From assembly GCA_947628555.1 (NCBI GenBank), contig CANRAI010000016.1, forward strand, positions 1 through 16,664: 16,664 bases of DNA, given 5' to 3'. Below the pieces are notes generated by a model. That model did no database searches, was not told where the DNA came from, and worked only from the letters and a program-made list of their open reading frames with translations. The translations under genes and the position numbers were made by a program. Positions 1 through 6,728 of the stretch are shown one piece after another; position 1 is the stretch's first letter; each line of letters starts with the position of its first letter. Origin of the DNA: an uncultured Clostridia bacterium. GTDB taxonomy: Bacteria > Bacillota > Clostridia > Christensenellales > Borkfalkiaceae.

Positions 1-1011
1 ATTCATCGCCTTCAAAAGTCCCGAGTGGAAACCGTTTTCGTGATAGCCCCCCTCTACCGTGGATATGTTGTTGACAAAGGAGAACAAGCTTTCCGTATCG
101 TCCTTCGTGTGGCACATTGCAAATTCTATTTTTATTTTGCCCGCGGGCGCACCCTTTATCTGAATGTCCTTGATATCCGAATAGTACAAAGGCTCTTCGT
201 ACAGGGGCGTTTTGCCGTCGTTGAGATATTTAACGAAATCCACAAGCCCGCCGTCGTATTTATAGGTTACGGGTTCCCGCGGGGGTCTTTCCACCCTGAC
301 GTTGGTTACGTTGCCGTCCGCGTCCTCTCCCGTTTCAAAGGAGTACTGCGGGCGTTCGTCGAGAAGATTTATCTTCACGCCCTTGTTTAAAAACGCAAGC
401 TCTTTAAGGCGTTTAGCCACGGTATCGTAATTCCATTCGGTCGTTTCGAAAACTTCGCCGTCGGGCATAAAACGCACAAGCGTACCCTTCTTTTTCGTCT
501 TTTCCTTTGTGTCGAGAAGGGGCGCGGTTGGAATACCGCAAAGCCACTTCTTTTTGGATTTGTCGTAGGTAGATTTAAACGACATTTTAAACACGTTGCC
601 GCGATAGACCTCTACGTTAAGCCACTTGGAAAGGGCGTTGGTGACCGAAGCGCCCACGCCGTGAAGCCCGCCCGAAAAAGCGTAATTTTCGTTGTCGAAC
701 TTGCCGCCCGCGTGTAATTTGGTGAAGATTATCTCCACGCCGCTCATTTTTGCTTTGGAGTTTATGTCCGTCGGCATGCCGCGGCCGTTGTCCTCCACCG
801 AAGCCGAGCCGTCTTTGTGCAGAGTGACGGTAATTTCGTCCGCATATCCGTTAGCCGCCTCGTCTATGGAGTTATCTACGATTTCCCACAAAATATGGTG
901 AAGCCCGTTCACGCCCGTAGAGCCGATATACATACCGGGGCGCACGCGCACCGCTTCAAGCCCTTCCAGAATTTTTAAGTCGTCCGCATTATAATGCTGC
1001 TGTTTTTCCAT
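1..1011 (-). CDS. Type IIA topoisomerase B subunit (GyrB/ParE), N-terminal part
   Basis: This is the ATPase and transducer part of DNA gyrase or topoisomerase IV subunit B, which hydrolyses ATP to drive duplex passage together with GyrA/ParC. I translated 337 codons from ATG at 1011 to the window edge, so the C-terminus is missing. Visible GHKL motifs are EIVDNSIDEA (N box), DNGRGMP, and the ATP lid SGGLHGVGASVTNAL. The N-terminus LEGLEAVRVRPGMYIGST is typical of the family. An AAAGGG ribosome site lies 5 bases before the ATG. Details such as GRGMPT, NALSKWL and FSFVNN resemble ParE slightly more than GyrB, but the paralogue cannot be settled from half a protein. Odd points: two Lys- or charge-rich insertions relative to B. 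subtilis GyrB/ParE (about residues 148-170 and 228-245), and EGGYHE where EGGTHE is usual (Tyr323). Confidence 0.95.
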   Translation of the reverse strand, partial: MEKQQHYNADDLKILEGLEAVRVRPGMYIGSTGVNGLHHILWEIVDNSIDEAANGYADEITVTLHKDGSASVEDNGRGMPTDINSKAKMSGVEIIFTKLHAGGKFDNENYAFSGGLHGVGASVTNALSKWLNVEVYRGNVFKMSFKSTYDKSKKKWLCGIPTAPLLDTKEKTKKKGTLVRFMPDGEVFETTEWNYDTVAKRLKELAFLNKGVKINLLDERPQYSFETGEDADGNVTNVRVERPPREPVTYKYDGGLVDFVKYLNDGKTPLYEEPLYYSDIKDIQIKGAPAGKIKIEFAMCHTKDDTESLFSFVNNISTVEGGYHENGFHSGLLKAMN

Positions 1012-1031
1012 AAATACCCTTTACCGAATCT

Positions 1032-1056
1032 CCGAGGGGATTTTCAGCCCCGTCGG
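1032..1056 (-). other. Leader hairpin of the topoisomerase gene
   Basis: In the predicted 5' leader of the topoisomerase mRNA, CCGA-GGGG (1032-1039) pairs with CCCC and TCGG (1048-1051, 1053-1056). There is one bulged base and an 8-base loop. There is no U-tract, so it is not an ordinary terminator. It sits between the promoter and the ribosome site. No known riboswitch is recognised. Confidence 0.4.
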
Positions 1057-1083
1057 GCACATATAGTAATAATCAACTTTGTT

Positions 1084-1112
1084 ATTATACCATATTTTGT
1101 ATAAAAAGTAAA
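1084..1112 (-). promoter_or_regulatory. Sigma-A-type promoter of the topoisomerase gene
   Basis: On the minus strand, TTTACT (1112-1107), a 17-base spacer and TATAAT (1089-1084) form a promoter with an extended -10 TGG. Transcription would start near 1077, giving a leader of about 66 bases. Confidence 0.75.
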
Positions 1113-1279
1113 GGACAGACAGATAAAATTTTGTTTCCCACAAAGAAAATACTGCGTTTCGTTTTGTTTGCCTAATATAAAATAATTTCTTCGCAATTCT
1201 TTATTCAGTATGACATTATAAATGATAATCACAAAAATTAAAGCTTTTTCAAAGCATAATAATTATTAAAAATCGAATA
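1113..1279. other. A+T-rich intergenic stretch, no gene seen
   Basis: This lies between the topoisomerase promoter and the XRE gene and is very A+T-rich. A 62-codon minus-strand reading frame crosses it, but it has no plausible ribosome site or domain and overlaps the promoter, so I do not call it. I see no RNA gene or repeat array. Confidence 0.5.
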
Positions 1280-1312
1280 TATGATAAAATTTATCAAAAA
1301 ATAGGTTACAAT
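1280..1312 (+). promoter_or_regulatory. Promoter/operator region of the XRE gene
   Basis: Two -10 candidates are present: TATGAT (1280-1285) and TACAAT (1307-1312). Neither has a good -35. A perfect 15-base palindrome TGATAAAATTTATCA (1282-1296) overlaps the first -10. Its position just upstream of a Cro/C1-type regulator suggests an autoregulatory operator. If TACAAT is used, the transcript would start at or next to the ATG. Confidence 0.45.
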
Positions 1313-1317
1313 GAATT

Positions 1318-1566
1318 ATGATGACTTTAAACGAAGCGTTTGCAAAAAGAGTTAAAGAATTTATGGAGATGAAAAATATCTCCGCATACAGAATAACGCA
1401 AGAAACGGGATTGTATCCGAGCACGATGAACTATATTCTGCACAGTAAAACGAAAGCGTCGAATTTTAAAACCATGGCTATGATTATTAAGGTTTTGGAT
1501 GTATCTATGGCTGAATTTTTCGACAGCGAAGTTTTTAATTTTGATAATCTTGAAATCGAAGAATAA
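1318..1566 (+). CDS. Small XRE/Cro-C1-type helix-turn-helix regulator
   Basis: This 82-residue protein consists almost entirely of one lambda-repressor-like HTH domain. Residues about 22-43 (ISAYRITQETGLYPSTMNYI) form the helix-turn-helix, followed by helices ending in VLDVSMAEFFD, the usual end of this fold. A short acidic tail follows. It presumably binds DNA as a dimer, and the palindrome 22 bases upstream of the ATG is the obvious candidate site. Two consecutive ATG codons (1318, 1321) could start it, and no good Shine-Dalgarno is seen. It is a monocistronic plus-strand gene between two minus-strand genes. A sensor or ligand domain is absent, so its targets cannot be inferred. Confidence 0.88.
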   Translation: MMTLNEAFAKRVKEFMEMKNISAYRITQETGLYPSTMNYILHSKTKASNFKTMAMIIKVLDVSMAEFFDSEVFNFDNLEIEE

Positions 1567-1595
1567 ATTCATTCCCGCTTGCGGCGAGTGAATTT
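1565..1595 (+). terminator. Hairpin after the XRE gene
   Basis: AAATTCA (1565-1571) pairs with TGAATTT (1589-1595) right at the XRE stop codon, with some further pairing inside. Only a short T-run follows, so termination is possible but not clear. Confidence 0.4.
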
Positions 1596-1700
1596 CCTAC
1601 CCGCGGGCACTAAGGCAAGAGTGTTACGGAATAAACGTTTATTCCCGACGTCTGTGAATGTTTTCAACATTTTCAGACCTTAAAGCAAAAATTCTATCAA
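1567..1700. repeat. Intergenic cluster of inverted repeats
   Basis: Besides the hairpin at the XRE stop, this stretch holds an 18-base perfect palindrome GGAATAAACGTTTATTCC (1628-1645). It also holds an imperfect stem in which GTCTG...TGTT (1650-1662) pairs with AACA...CAGAC (1666-1678), with two mismatches. No open reading frame explains them. They could be protein-binding sites, a structured trailer RNA or a relic element. Confidence 0.5.
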
Positions 1701-1704
1701 ATGA

Positions 1705-1737
1705 AAATACCCGCCGCGGGATAATCCCGCGGCGGGT
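1705..1737 (-). terminator. Terminator of the 845-residue surface protein gene
   Basis: A 13-base-pair perfect stem, ACCCGCCGCGGGA (1709-1721) with TCCCGCGGCGGGT (1725-1737), has a 3-base loop. Read on the minus strand it is followed by ATTTTC, so it serves the minus-strand gene ending at 1758. On the plus strand the T-run is poor, though it may also stop XRE transcripts. Confidence 0.75.
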
Positions 1738-1757
1738 TATTGCGTTTTCAGACGCGT

Positions 1758-4295
1758 TTATTTCTTTTTCTTTGCATCTTTGGCGGCTTCTTCCTTTGCG
1801 TACATTTCGTCAACGTCGCCTTTTTCCTTGGGCTTGATTACAAGAAGAAGGATAATTCCTATAAACGCAACGCCCGCTACCGCAAGCAAAATCACCGAAA
1901 CCATGTTGTCCTGCAACCACGTATCCTCGCCGTCGAGCGCCGCGGGGGCAACCGAAGCGGCTATTCCCATATACGCCCTAACCGGTTCTAACGTGGGGAA
2001 CTGCGTGCTTGTAACTTCGCACTTGATGAGATAGAAAGAGTTCTCGTCCTGCGGCACGAACGAACGCGCCGAAGCGTTCCAGCTATACTTTGCAAATTCC
2101 TCGTATTCCTCGCTGTCCTCGTCAAGGTCGGCAAGAGCGGGTATATTGGTGAAATATATTCTGCCTTCGCCCTCGAAAAGCTCCTGCTTGCGTTCCATAA
2201 ACTGCGAATAGGTAAGCACATCGCCGTTCTTCTCCCTGTACAGGTCGTTGTTAAAGATGTACAAAGAATATGCCGCGCTTGTGGATACGCCGTTTATCTC
2301 AAACGACTTGCTTGTATAGGAAGTGCCTACGTAAGCCGTATCCTGTTCTTCCGGGCTTTCGACGGAAATTTCCGCAATGCCCGCCGAGAAAGTAAACCAG
2401 GGAAGTTTAGAGTGAAGATCCTCGTCCTCGTAAATTGTCCAGATGTCGCCCGTTTCGAATTCAACTACCTCGGGCTCGCCGTCAGAAGTTTCCGATTCTT
2501 TAAGATACCACATTTTGTTGGAAACAGAATCGGACGCATATACGGTGAACAAATAGTCGCCAGCGGCTGAAAGGTCGATTGAAAGGGATGAAGCGCTGTT
2601 GCCCGTGGAAGAAGATTTTGTGCCGTTTACCATAAAATATATGGAATAAGTCATGTCCGAATACGCCGTGGCGTTATCAGATATAAGTTTTTCAAGCGAA
2701 GGAAGATAAAAATCGTCCTTGCCTGCGCGCAAGTCTTCCGCGGCCTTATCTACTTCCGCCTGGTATTCATCAACAAGCGTCTCCCAATTTTCGGATTCCG
2801 TATTGTAGTGCGCGCCTTCGCTATCGCTTGCGACGGCGATATATTTATTATCGTTTACTGTAATTAAAAAGTTTTCGTCAACGAACCAGTCGAGCATTAT
2901 ATAGGTCAATTGCCCGCCCGTGGAAGCCGTGTCCGTAAGTTTGAGATATATCTTTAATGCGGCGTCGGGTGTGAAGCCGTTTTTGAAACTTTCGGCGTTG
3001 TAATCCCCGTTTTCAACGTTGGGAACGTAATGGTTAGCGTGCGGAGTAACATACTGGTCGTCCGAATCCTTAACGATTCTGAAAAGCTTTTCCGCCGTGT
3101 AGTCGTTTGCCTTGAATTCCGCGTCCGCGGCCTGTTCCTTGGTGAGAATGAAGTAGCCCGTTTCAAGGCTGGGGGACTGGGTGAGGACGTCTATCGCCGT
3201 GTAGCTGAAACTGATTTCGCTGCCCTCGGCAATGTATCTTAAACCCTTGTCCAGACAAAGCACGGGGGGGGTAGTGTCGTTTACCTGACCGCCCGTGTAG
3301 TGAACCTTATCCTCGCCGTCGCTGACCTCGTTGATATCGCGGCTGGGGTTCTGTATCGTTGCGCCGTCGGAGTTGCGGTTGAGCACAAAACTCTGACCAT
3401 TCATTTCGTAAATCGCCATACGCGCCCTGACTTCGGACTTGTCCTCGTCTTCTTTTTCGGGCATGTCCGCCATGAAAGAAAGGGGCGTTACGGGATTTGT
3501 AGTTGAAGAAACATACTTCGCGTACATTTTGCCGACGTTTTCGAACTTGCCTTGTTGCACGGCGTCAGCGTTTCCTTCCGCGCCGAAGTCCTCGGCGTTG
3601 GTTATCTCAACGTCATATACGCCGTTTTCGCCGCCCGAAAGCGCGATAGTTATATGGTCCGTGCCGAGAAGCGCGCTTTCGGATACGTCGATATCCTCCG
3701 CCTTGGCTTCCGCCGTTTCTTTTTCGGCGGTTATTACCGACTTTACGCCGCCCTCTGCGGGAACGAATATGATATAGTTGACCGTCTTTTTATCCTCGGT
3801 CATGCCGAACTGCTGGGTTTCGAAAGTAATTACGAATTTTTCGAAGTTCGTTTCCTCGAAGCCTATCTCCATATGGAAATAGCCCTTTGCGCAGGAAATT
3901 TCGGGCGCGACGTGGGGAGCTTCCTCTTCGCCGCCTTCTTCTCCGCTCCCGTCGTCGGCGTTGTCAGGCTCGGCGTCGTCCGCGTCCTTTTCGTTGTAGA
4001 ACCAGGAATATGCAAGGTTGCGCCTGTAAGTTACGACGTCGTCGTCCCCTTCGAAAGTGAACATCGTGTAATAGTAGGGGTCGTCCACCTCGCCCGCCGT
4101 TTCGTCGGAAATTTTATGCTCTACCCTGTGCGCCCAAATTTCGGCGCTGCCCGCGGTATAGAAAATACTCGTGCCGCTCAAAGTGACGTATCTGTTCGCT
4201 TTTGCCGTAATTCTTCCTATAAACGCGCCCGCCGAAGCGATAAACGTAAACGCAAGAGCAATGATTAAACAGAGTTTGATTTTTACAGACTTCAT
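1758..4295 (-). CDS. Large secreted, membrane-anchored surface protein
   Basis: An 845-residue protein of unrecognised family. It has an N-terminal signal segment (residues 1-31, basic start, LIIALAFTFIASAGAFIG core), a long extracellular part, one C-terminal membrane helix (about 797-820) and a 25-residue charged cytoplasmic tail ending in KKKK. An acidic low-complexity linker lies near residues 100-130. At about residue 340, NDTTPPVL resembles the boundary of bacterial Ig-like repeats, and further beta-rich segments follow (AAGDYLFTVYASDSVSNK). This suggests Ig-like domains facing outward. It is probably monocistronic, with its own promoter and terminator. An eight-C tract on the coding strand (3264-3271) encodes Thr-Pro-Pro. 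Two other proteins in the window have the same signal, C-terminal helix and lysine-tail plan. No enzyme motif is seen. Confidence 0.9.
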   Translation of the reverse strand: MKSVKIKLCLIIALAFTFIASAGAFIGRITAKANRYVTLSGTSIFYTAGSAEIWAHRVEHKISDETAGEVDDPYYYTMFTFEGDDDVVTYRRNLAYSWFYNEKDADDAEPDNADDGSGEEGGEEEAPHVAPEISCAKGYFHMEIGFEETNFEKFVITFETQQFGMTEDKKTVNYIIFVPAEGGVKSVITAEKETAEAKAEDIDVSESALLGTDHITIALSGGENGVYDVEITNAEDFGAEGNADAVQQGKFENVGKMYAKYVSSTTNPVTPLSFMADMPEKEDEDKSEVRARMAIYEMNGQSFVLNRNSDGATIQNPSRDINEVSDGEDKVHYTGGQVNDTTPPVLCLDKGLRYIAEGSEISFSYTAIDVLTQSPSLETGYFILTKEQAADAEFKANDYTAEKLFRIVKDSDDQYVTPHANHYVPNVENGDYNAESFKNGFTPDAALKIYLKLTDTASTGGQLTYIMLDWFVDENFLITVNDNKYIAVASDSEGAHYNTESENWETLVDEYQAEVDKAAEDLRAGKDDFYLPSLEKLISDNATAYSDMTYSIYFMVNGTKSSSTGNSASSLSIDLSAAGDYLFTVYASDSVSNKMWYLKESETSDGEPEVVEFETGDIWTIYEDEDLHSKLPWFTFSAGIAEISVESPEEQDTAYVGTSYTSKSFEINGVSTSAAYSLYIFNNDLYREKNGDVLTYSQFMERKQELFEGEGRIYFTNIPALADLDEDSEEYEEFAKYSWNASARSFVPQDENSFYLIKCEVTSTQFPTLEPVRAYMGIAASVAPAALDGEDTWLQDNMVSVILLAVAGVAFIGIILLLVIKPKEKGDVDEMYAKEEAAKDAKKKK

Positions 4296-4392
4296 AACTT
4301 TCTCACTTAAAAGTTGGATTTTTATTCGGTAAAAGCGGAAGCCCGCCGTCTTAACGGCGCGCGCGGACCAAACGCCGAATTAACACTGAATA

Positions 4393-4422
4393 ATATTACT
4401 ATAATAAAAAGCGATTTGTCAA
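4393..4422 (-). promoter_or_regulatory. Promoter of the 845-residue surface protein gene
   Basis: On the minus strand, consensus TTGACA (4422-4417), an 18-base spacer and TAATAT (4398-4393) predict a start near 4386. The leader would be about 90 bases and contains a small GCCGT/ACGGC hairpin. A GTGAG/GAAAG purine stretch precedes the ATG at 4295. Confidence 0.7.
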
Positions 4423-4437
4423 TGAATTTTCCCGCCG

Positions 4438-4468
4438 AAACGCCAAAATTATTAAATTAGGGGCGTTT
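4438..4468 (-). terminator. Possible weak terminator after the pseudouridine synthase gene
   Basis: AAACGCC (4438-4444) pairs with GGCGTTT (4462-4468) over a 17-base A+T-rich loop immediately after the stop codon. The loop is long and the U-tract poor, so the call is weak. Confidence 0.3.
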
Positions 4469-5163
4469 TATGGCTGAATTTCGGCTTTAAACCTGTTCCA
4501 TGGCGTTTCTTCTGCGGGCGGTTCGACAATAAAACGCAGCGCCTCTCCCGTGACGGGGTGGGTAAACCTCAACGAATACGCCCACAGCGCAAGTTTGCCC
4601 TTTATCGCCCTTTCGCCGCCGTAGCGCATATCGCCGTAAACGGGGCAGTTGATTGCCGCCGTCTGCACGCGTATCTGGTGGGTTCTGCCCGTATGCAGAA
4701 TTATCTCCGCAAGCGCAAGCCCGCCCGATTTTTCCTTTATCTCGTATTCGAGGGAGGCGAACTTTGCGCCTTCTTCGCTTTCGGTGCAGACGTAAACGGT
4801 ATTATTCACGGAATTCTTGCGCAGATAATTTACAAGCGTAGCGCGGTCGCGCCCGGGAATCCCGCAGAGTACGGCGAAATATCTTTTTTCGAAGCCGCCG
4901 TTTTTCATCTGTTCGGAAAGCCTTGCCGCCGCCTTTGAGGTTTTGGCAAACACCATAACGCCGCCCGTAGGGCGGTCCAGCCGGTGCACAAGCCCCAGAT
5001 AAACGTTGCCCGGCTTGCCGTACGCCGTCTTAATATACCTTTTCACGCAGTCGAAAAGGTTGTCGTCGCCGCTTTCGTCGGGGCAGCAAGCAATCATCTG
5101 CGGCTTCATGACAACTATCAAATGGTTGTCCTCGAATAAAATGTTCAGTTCGTTATCCTGCAT
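4468..5163 (-). CDS. RluA-family 23S-type RNA pseudouridine synthase
   Basis: This 231-residue enzyme isomerises uridine to pseudouridine in RNA. The family motif HRLDRPTGG is at residues 60-68, with Asp63 as the catalytic aspartate. HTGRTHQIRVQ and the closing SLRFTHPVTGEAL are also diagnostic. It lacks an S4 RNA-binding domain, like the short RluA-type members. An upstream in-frame GTG at 5172 would add three residues. I prefer ATG at 5163 because GGTGAG sits directly before it. The gene overlaps the upstream methyltransferase by 11 bases, so the two are translationally coupled and share one promoter. The target site (23S rRNA or tRNA) cannot be told from sequence alone. Confidence 0.93.
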   Translation of the reverse strand: MQDNELNILFEDNHLIVVMKPQMIACCPDESGDDNLFDCVKRYIKTAYGKPGNVYLGLVHRLDRPTGGVMVFAKTSKAAARLSEQMKNGGFEKRYFAVLCGIPGRDRATLVNYLRKNSVNNTVYVCTESEEGAKFASLEYEIKEKSGGLALAEIILHTGRTHQIRVQTAAINCPVYGDMRYGGERAIKGKLALWAYSLRFTHPVTGEALRFIVEPPAEETPWNRFKAEIQP

Positions 5164-6034
5164 AGTTCTCACCCGTGAAAAGTCCGCTTGCGCCGCACGG
5201 CAAAGGTATGCCCTCTTCCGTGGCTATGCCTATCTCGTAGGCGTCCGAAACGCCTTTGAAACCTTTAAGCGCCAACGTAAGTATATTTTTCAGCACGGCG
5301 GGTTGAAGCCCCGTCGTGTAGCTGTTGATAAGAAAAAACAGCGGTTCGGGAGCAAGCAGCCCCGCGCACTGCGTGACGAAATCGAACAAGTCCCGCTCTA
5401 TCTTCCACATCTCGCCGCCGGGACCGCGCCCGTAGCTGGGCGGGTCCATAATTATTCCGTCGTAACAGTTGCCGCGGCGGATTTCGCGCGCGGCGAACTT
5501 CATACAGTCGTCTATTATGTAGCGTATCCCGCCGCCCGCGCCCGAAAGCCGAGCGTTTTCGCCCGCGCGCTCCACCATGCCCTTGGCGGCGTCAACATGC
5601 GTGACGGACGCGCCCGCCTTTGCGCAGGCCACCGACGCCGCGCCGGTATATGCGAAAAGATTTAAAATTTTTATTTCGCGGTCGGGATTTTTGCATTTGG
5701 CAAGCCCTATAAGCCGCCTACATTCGTCCCAGTTGACCGCCTGTTCGGGGAAAAGCCCCGTATGCTTGAAGCCTGTGGGTTTGACCTTGAAAGTCAAATC
5801 GCGGTAGCTCACCGTCCATTCTGCGGGAAAGGGCTTTTTTATCTCCCACGCGCCGCCCCCCTTTTCGCTTCTGTGATATACGGCGTTTAAGTTTTCGCAG
5901 GCGTACAAATCGCGGCCCTTCCAGATAACCTGCGGGTCGGGGCGGAGAAGTATAACGCCCTTCCAATTTTCCAGCTTCATTCCGTCCGAAGTGGCTAAAA
6001 TTTTATAATCCTGCCAACCGTCTGCGATTTTCAT
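5153..6034 (-). CDS. Class I SAM-dependent RNA methyltransferase (COG1092/RlmI-like)
   Basis: A 293-residue Rossmann-fold methyltransferase of the COG1092 group, whose members methylate 23S rRNA cytosines or guanines. Visible features in order are RPDPQVIW (31-38), FKHTGLFPEQ (89-98, family signature), SAM motif I NLFAYTGAASV (125-135), the acidic motif HVDAA (146-150) and DPPSYG (197-202), the DPPxxG-type catalytic loop. The start at 6034 is supported because the following residues align with the start of relatives (YKILATSDGMKLENWKGVILLRPDP). No ribosome site precedes it. The -10 box ends only seven bases upstream, so the mRNA is probably leaderless. It is the first gene of a two-gene RNA-modification operon. 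The PUA domain of E. coli RlmI is absent, and the exact base modified is unknown. Confidence 0.92.
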   Translation of the reverse strand: MKIADGWQDYKILATSDGMKLENWKGVILLRPDPQVIWKGRDLYACENLNAVYHRSEKGGGAWEIKKPFPAEWTVSYRDLTFKVKPTGFKHTGLFPEQAVNWDECRRLIGLAKCKNPDREIKILNLFAYTGAASVACAKAGASVTHVDAAKGMVERAGENARLSGAGGGIRYIIDDCMKFAAREIRRGNCYDGIIMDPPSYGRGPGGEMWKIERDLFDFVTQCAGLLAPEPLFFLINSYTTGLQPAVLKNILTLALKGFKGVSDAYEIGIATEEGIPLPCGASGLFTGENYAG

Positions 6035-6041
6035 ACTACGG

Positions 6042-6070
6042 ATTATAACAAATACCGTGCGGCTTGTAAA
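6042..6070 (-). promoter_or_regulatory. Promoter giving a leaderless methyltransferase mRNA
   Basis: On the minus strand, TTTACA (6070-6065), an exact 17-base spacer and TATAAT (6047-6042) with extended TGT form a near-consensus promoter. The expected start (6034-6036) coincides with the A of the ATG at 6034. The seven-T tail of the upstream terminator ends two bases before the -35. Confidence 0.88.
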
Positions 6071-6072
6071 GT

Positions 6073-6107
6073 AAAAAAAGGCGGCGGCGGAAAATTCCGC
6101 CGCCGCC
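6073..6107 (-). terminator. Strong intrinsic terminator of the capsid operon
   Basis: GGCGGCGGCGGAA (6080-6092) pairs perfectly with TTCCGCCGCCGCC (6095-6107). Read on the minus strand it is followed by TTTTTTT (6079-6073). This is a textbook rho-independent terminator for the operon whose last stop is at 6243. The nominal two-base loop would open to about four bases. Confidence 0.9.
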
Positions 6108-6242
6108 CCGCCGCCGAGCCCGTGCGTCCGTAAAGCTTAAAGCCTTAAACCGCCTTTGTTTTAAGGTCGGGAAGCCGCGCCGCTTTCTCCGCCGCCGGAC
6201 TTCGCTTATAAAAAGCGGTTCGCCCGCCCGAAAAATCCGCGG
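6108..6242 (-). other. G+C-rich structured trailer between capsid operon and terminator
   Basis: A 135-base non-coding trailer on the minus strand. It contains at least two stems: CCTTAAA (6143-6149) with TTTAAGG (6160-6166), and CGCTT (6203-6207) with AAGCG (6213-6217). I see no open reading frame. It could be plain 3' UTR, a small RNA released from the operon or a protein-binding element. Confidence 0.4.
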
Positions 6243-6728
6243 CTACTGGCTGTAAGTATAGAGCACGTTGTACAGGGTTGTGTAGTAATTGCCGAGATAG
6301 CGCTTTGCTACGTCGTCGTTGGTGTATAAATTCATTCTCGTCGCGGCGTCGAGCGCGAGATAGTACTCCCGCACAATCGCATAGCGCTCCGTATAGGACA
6401 GCGAATAATCGACGATATACCCCACTTTTTCCTGGTCGGCTTCCTGGTCGGGAAAGGGTTCGTTTATCGACAGCGCGTACAGAAGCTGTTCTTTCAGGAT
6501 TTCCACCTGGTATTTGAATTCCGCTTGCAGTTCCTCTTCCTTGTGGGCGTACAACGTGGAATTGTACATACCGTTGGTTAAAAGAAGCTTTTTGAAGAGA
6601 GCCAAATCATTCTCCATATCGTGTTGGAGCTTGTTCTTGTTCTTTTGCGCCGTGCGCAGAAGCTGCATCTGCACGTTTGAAAGGGCGTCGAGCTGCTCCT
6701 GCGAAAAAGTAACGATATCGAAGGTCAT
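6243..6728 (-). CDS. Helical protein ending the capsid operon (plug/needle candidate)
   Basis: This 161-residue protein is not recognised. It is predicted to be mostly alpha-helical. Residues about 8-85 are rich in heptad-like Leu/Gln/Lys and charged patterns (SNVQMQLLRTAQKNKNKLQ, ELQAEFKYQVEILKEQLLYA), suggesting a coiled coil. A conserved-looking tail is rich in Tyr (SLSYTERYAIVREYYLALD, YLGNYYTTLYNVLYTY). It overlaps the beta-propeller gene by four bases (ATGA) with GGAGGTG five bases before its ATG, so it belongs to the head operon. In P22 the gene after gp10 encodes gp26, a trimeric coiled-coil needle that closes the portal. Position and coiled-coil character make a plug-like role possible, but there is no sequence motif for it. 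It is shorter than gp26. Confidence 0.75.
   Translation of the reverse strand: MTFDIVTFSQEQLDALSNVQMQLLRTAQKNKNKLQHDMENDLALFKKLLLTNGMYNSTLYAHKEEELQAEFKYQVEILKEQLLYALSINEPFPDQEADQEKVGYIVDYSLSYTERYAIVREYYLALDAATRMNLYTNDDVAKRYLGNYYTTLYNVLYTYSQ

Noticed and set aside
1044..1232. 62-codon minus-strand open frame upstream of the topoisomerase gene
   Set aside because: It overlaps the topoisomerase promoter, lacks a ribosome site and shows no domain; A+T-rich intergenic noise.
3552..4268. 238-codon plus-strand frame opposite the 845-residue gene
   Set aside because: Antisense shadow of a long gene with biased codon use; no start signals and no protein-like features.
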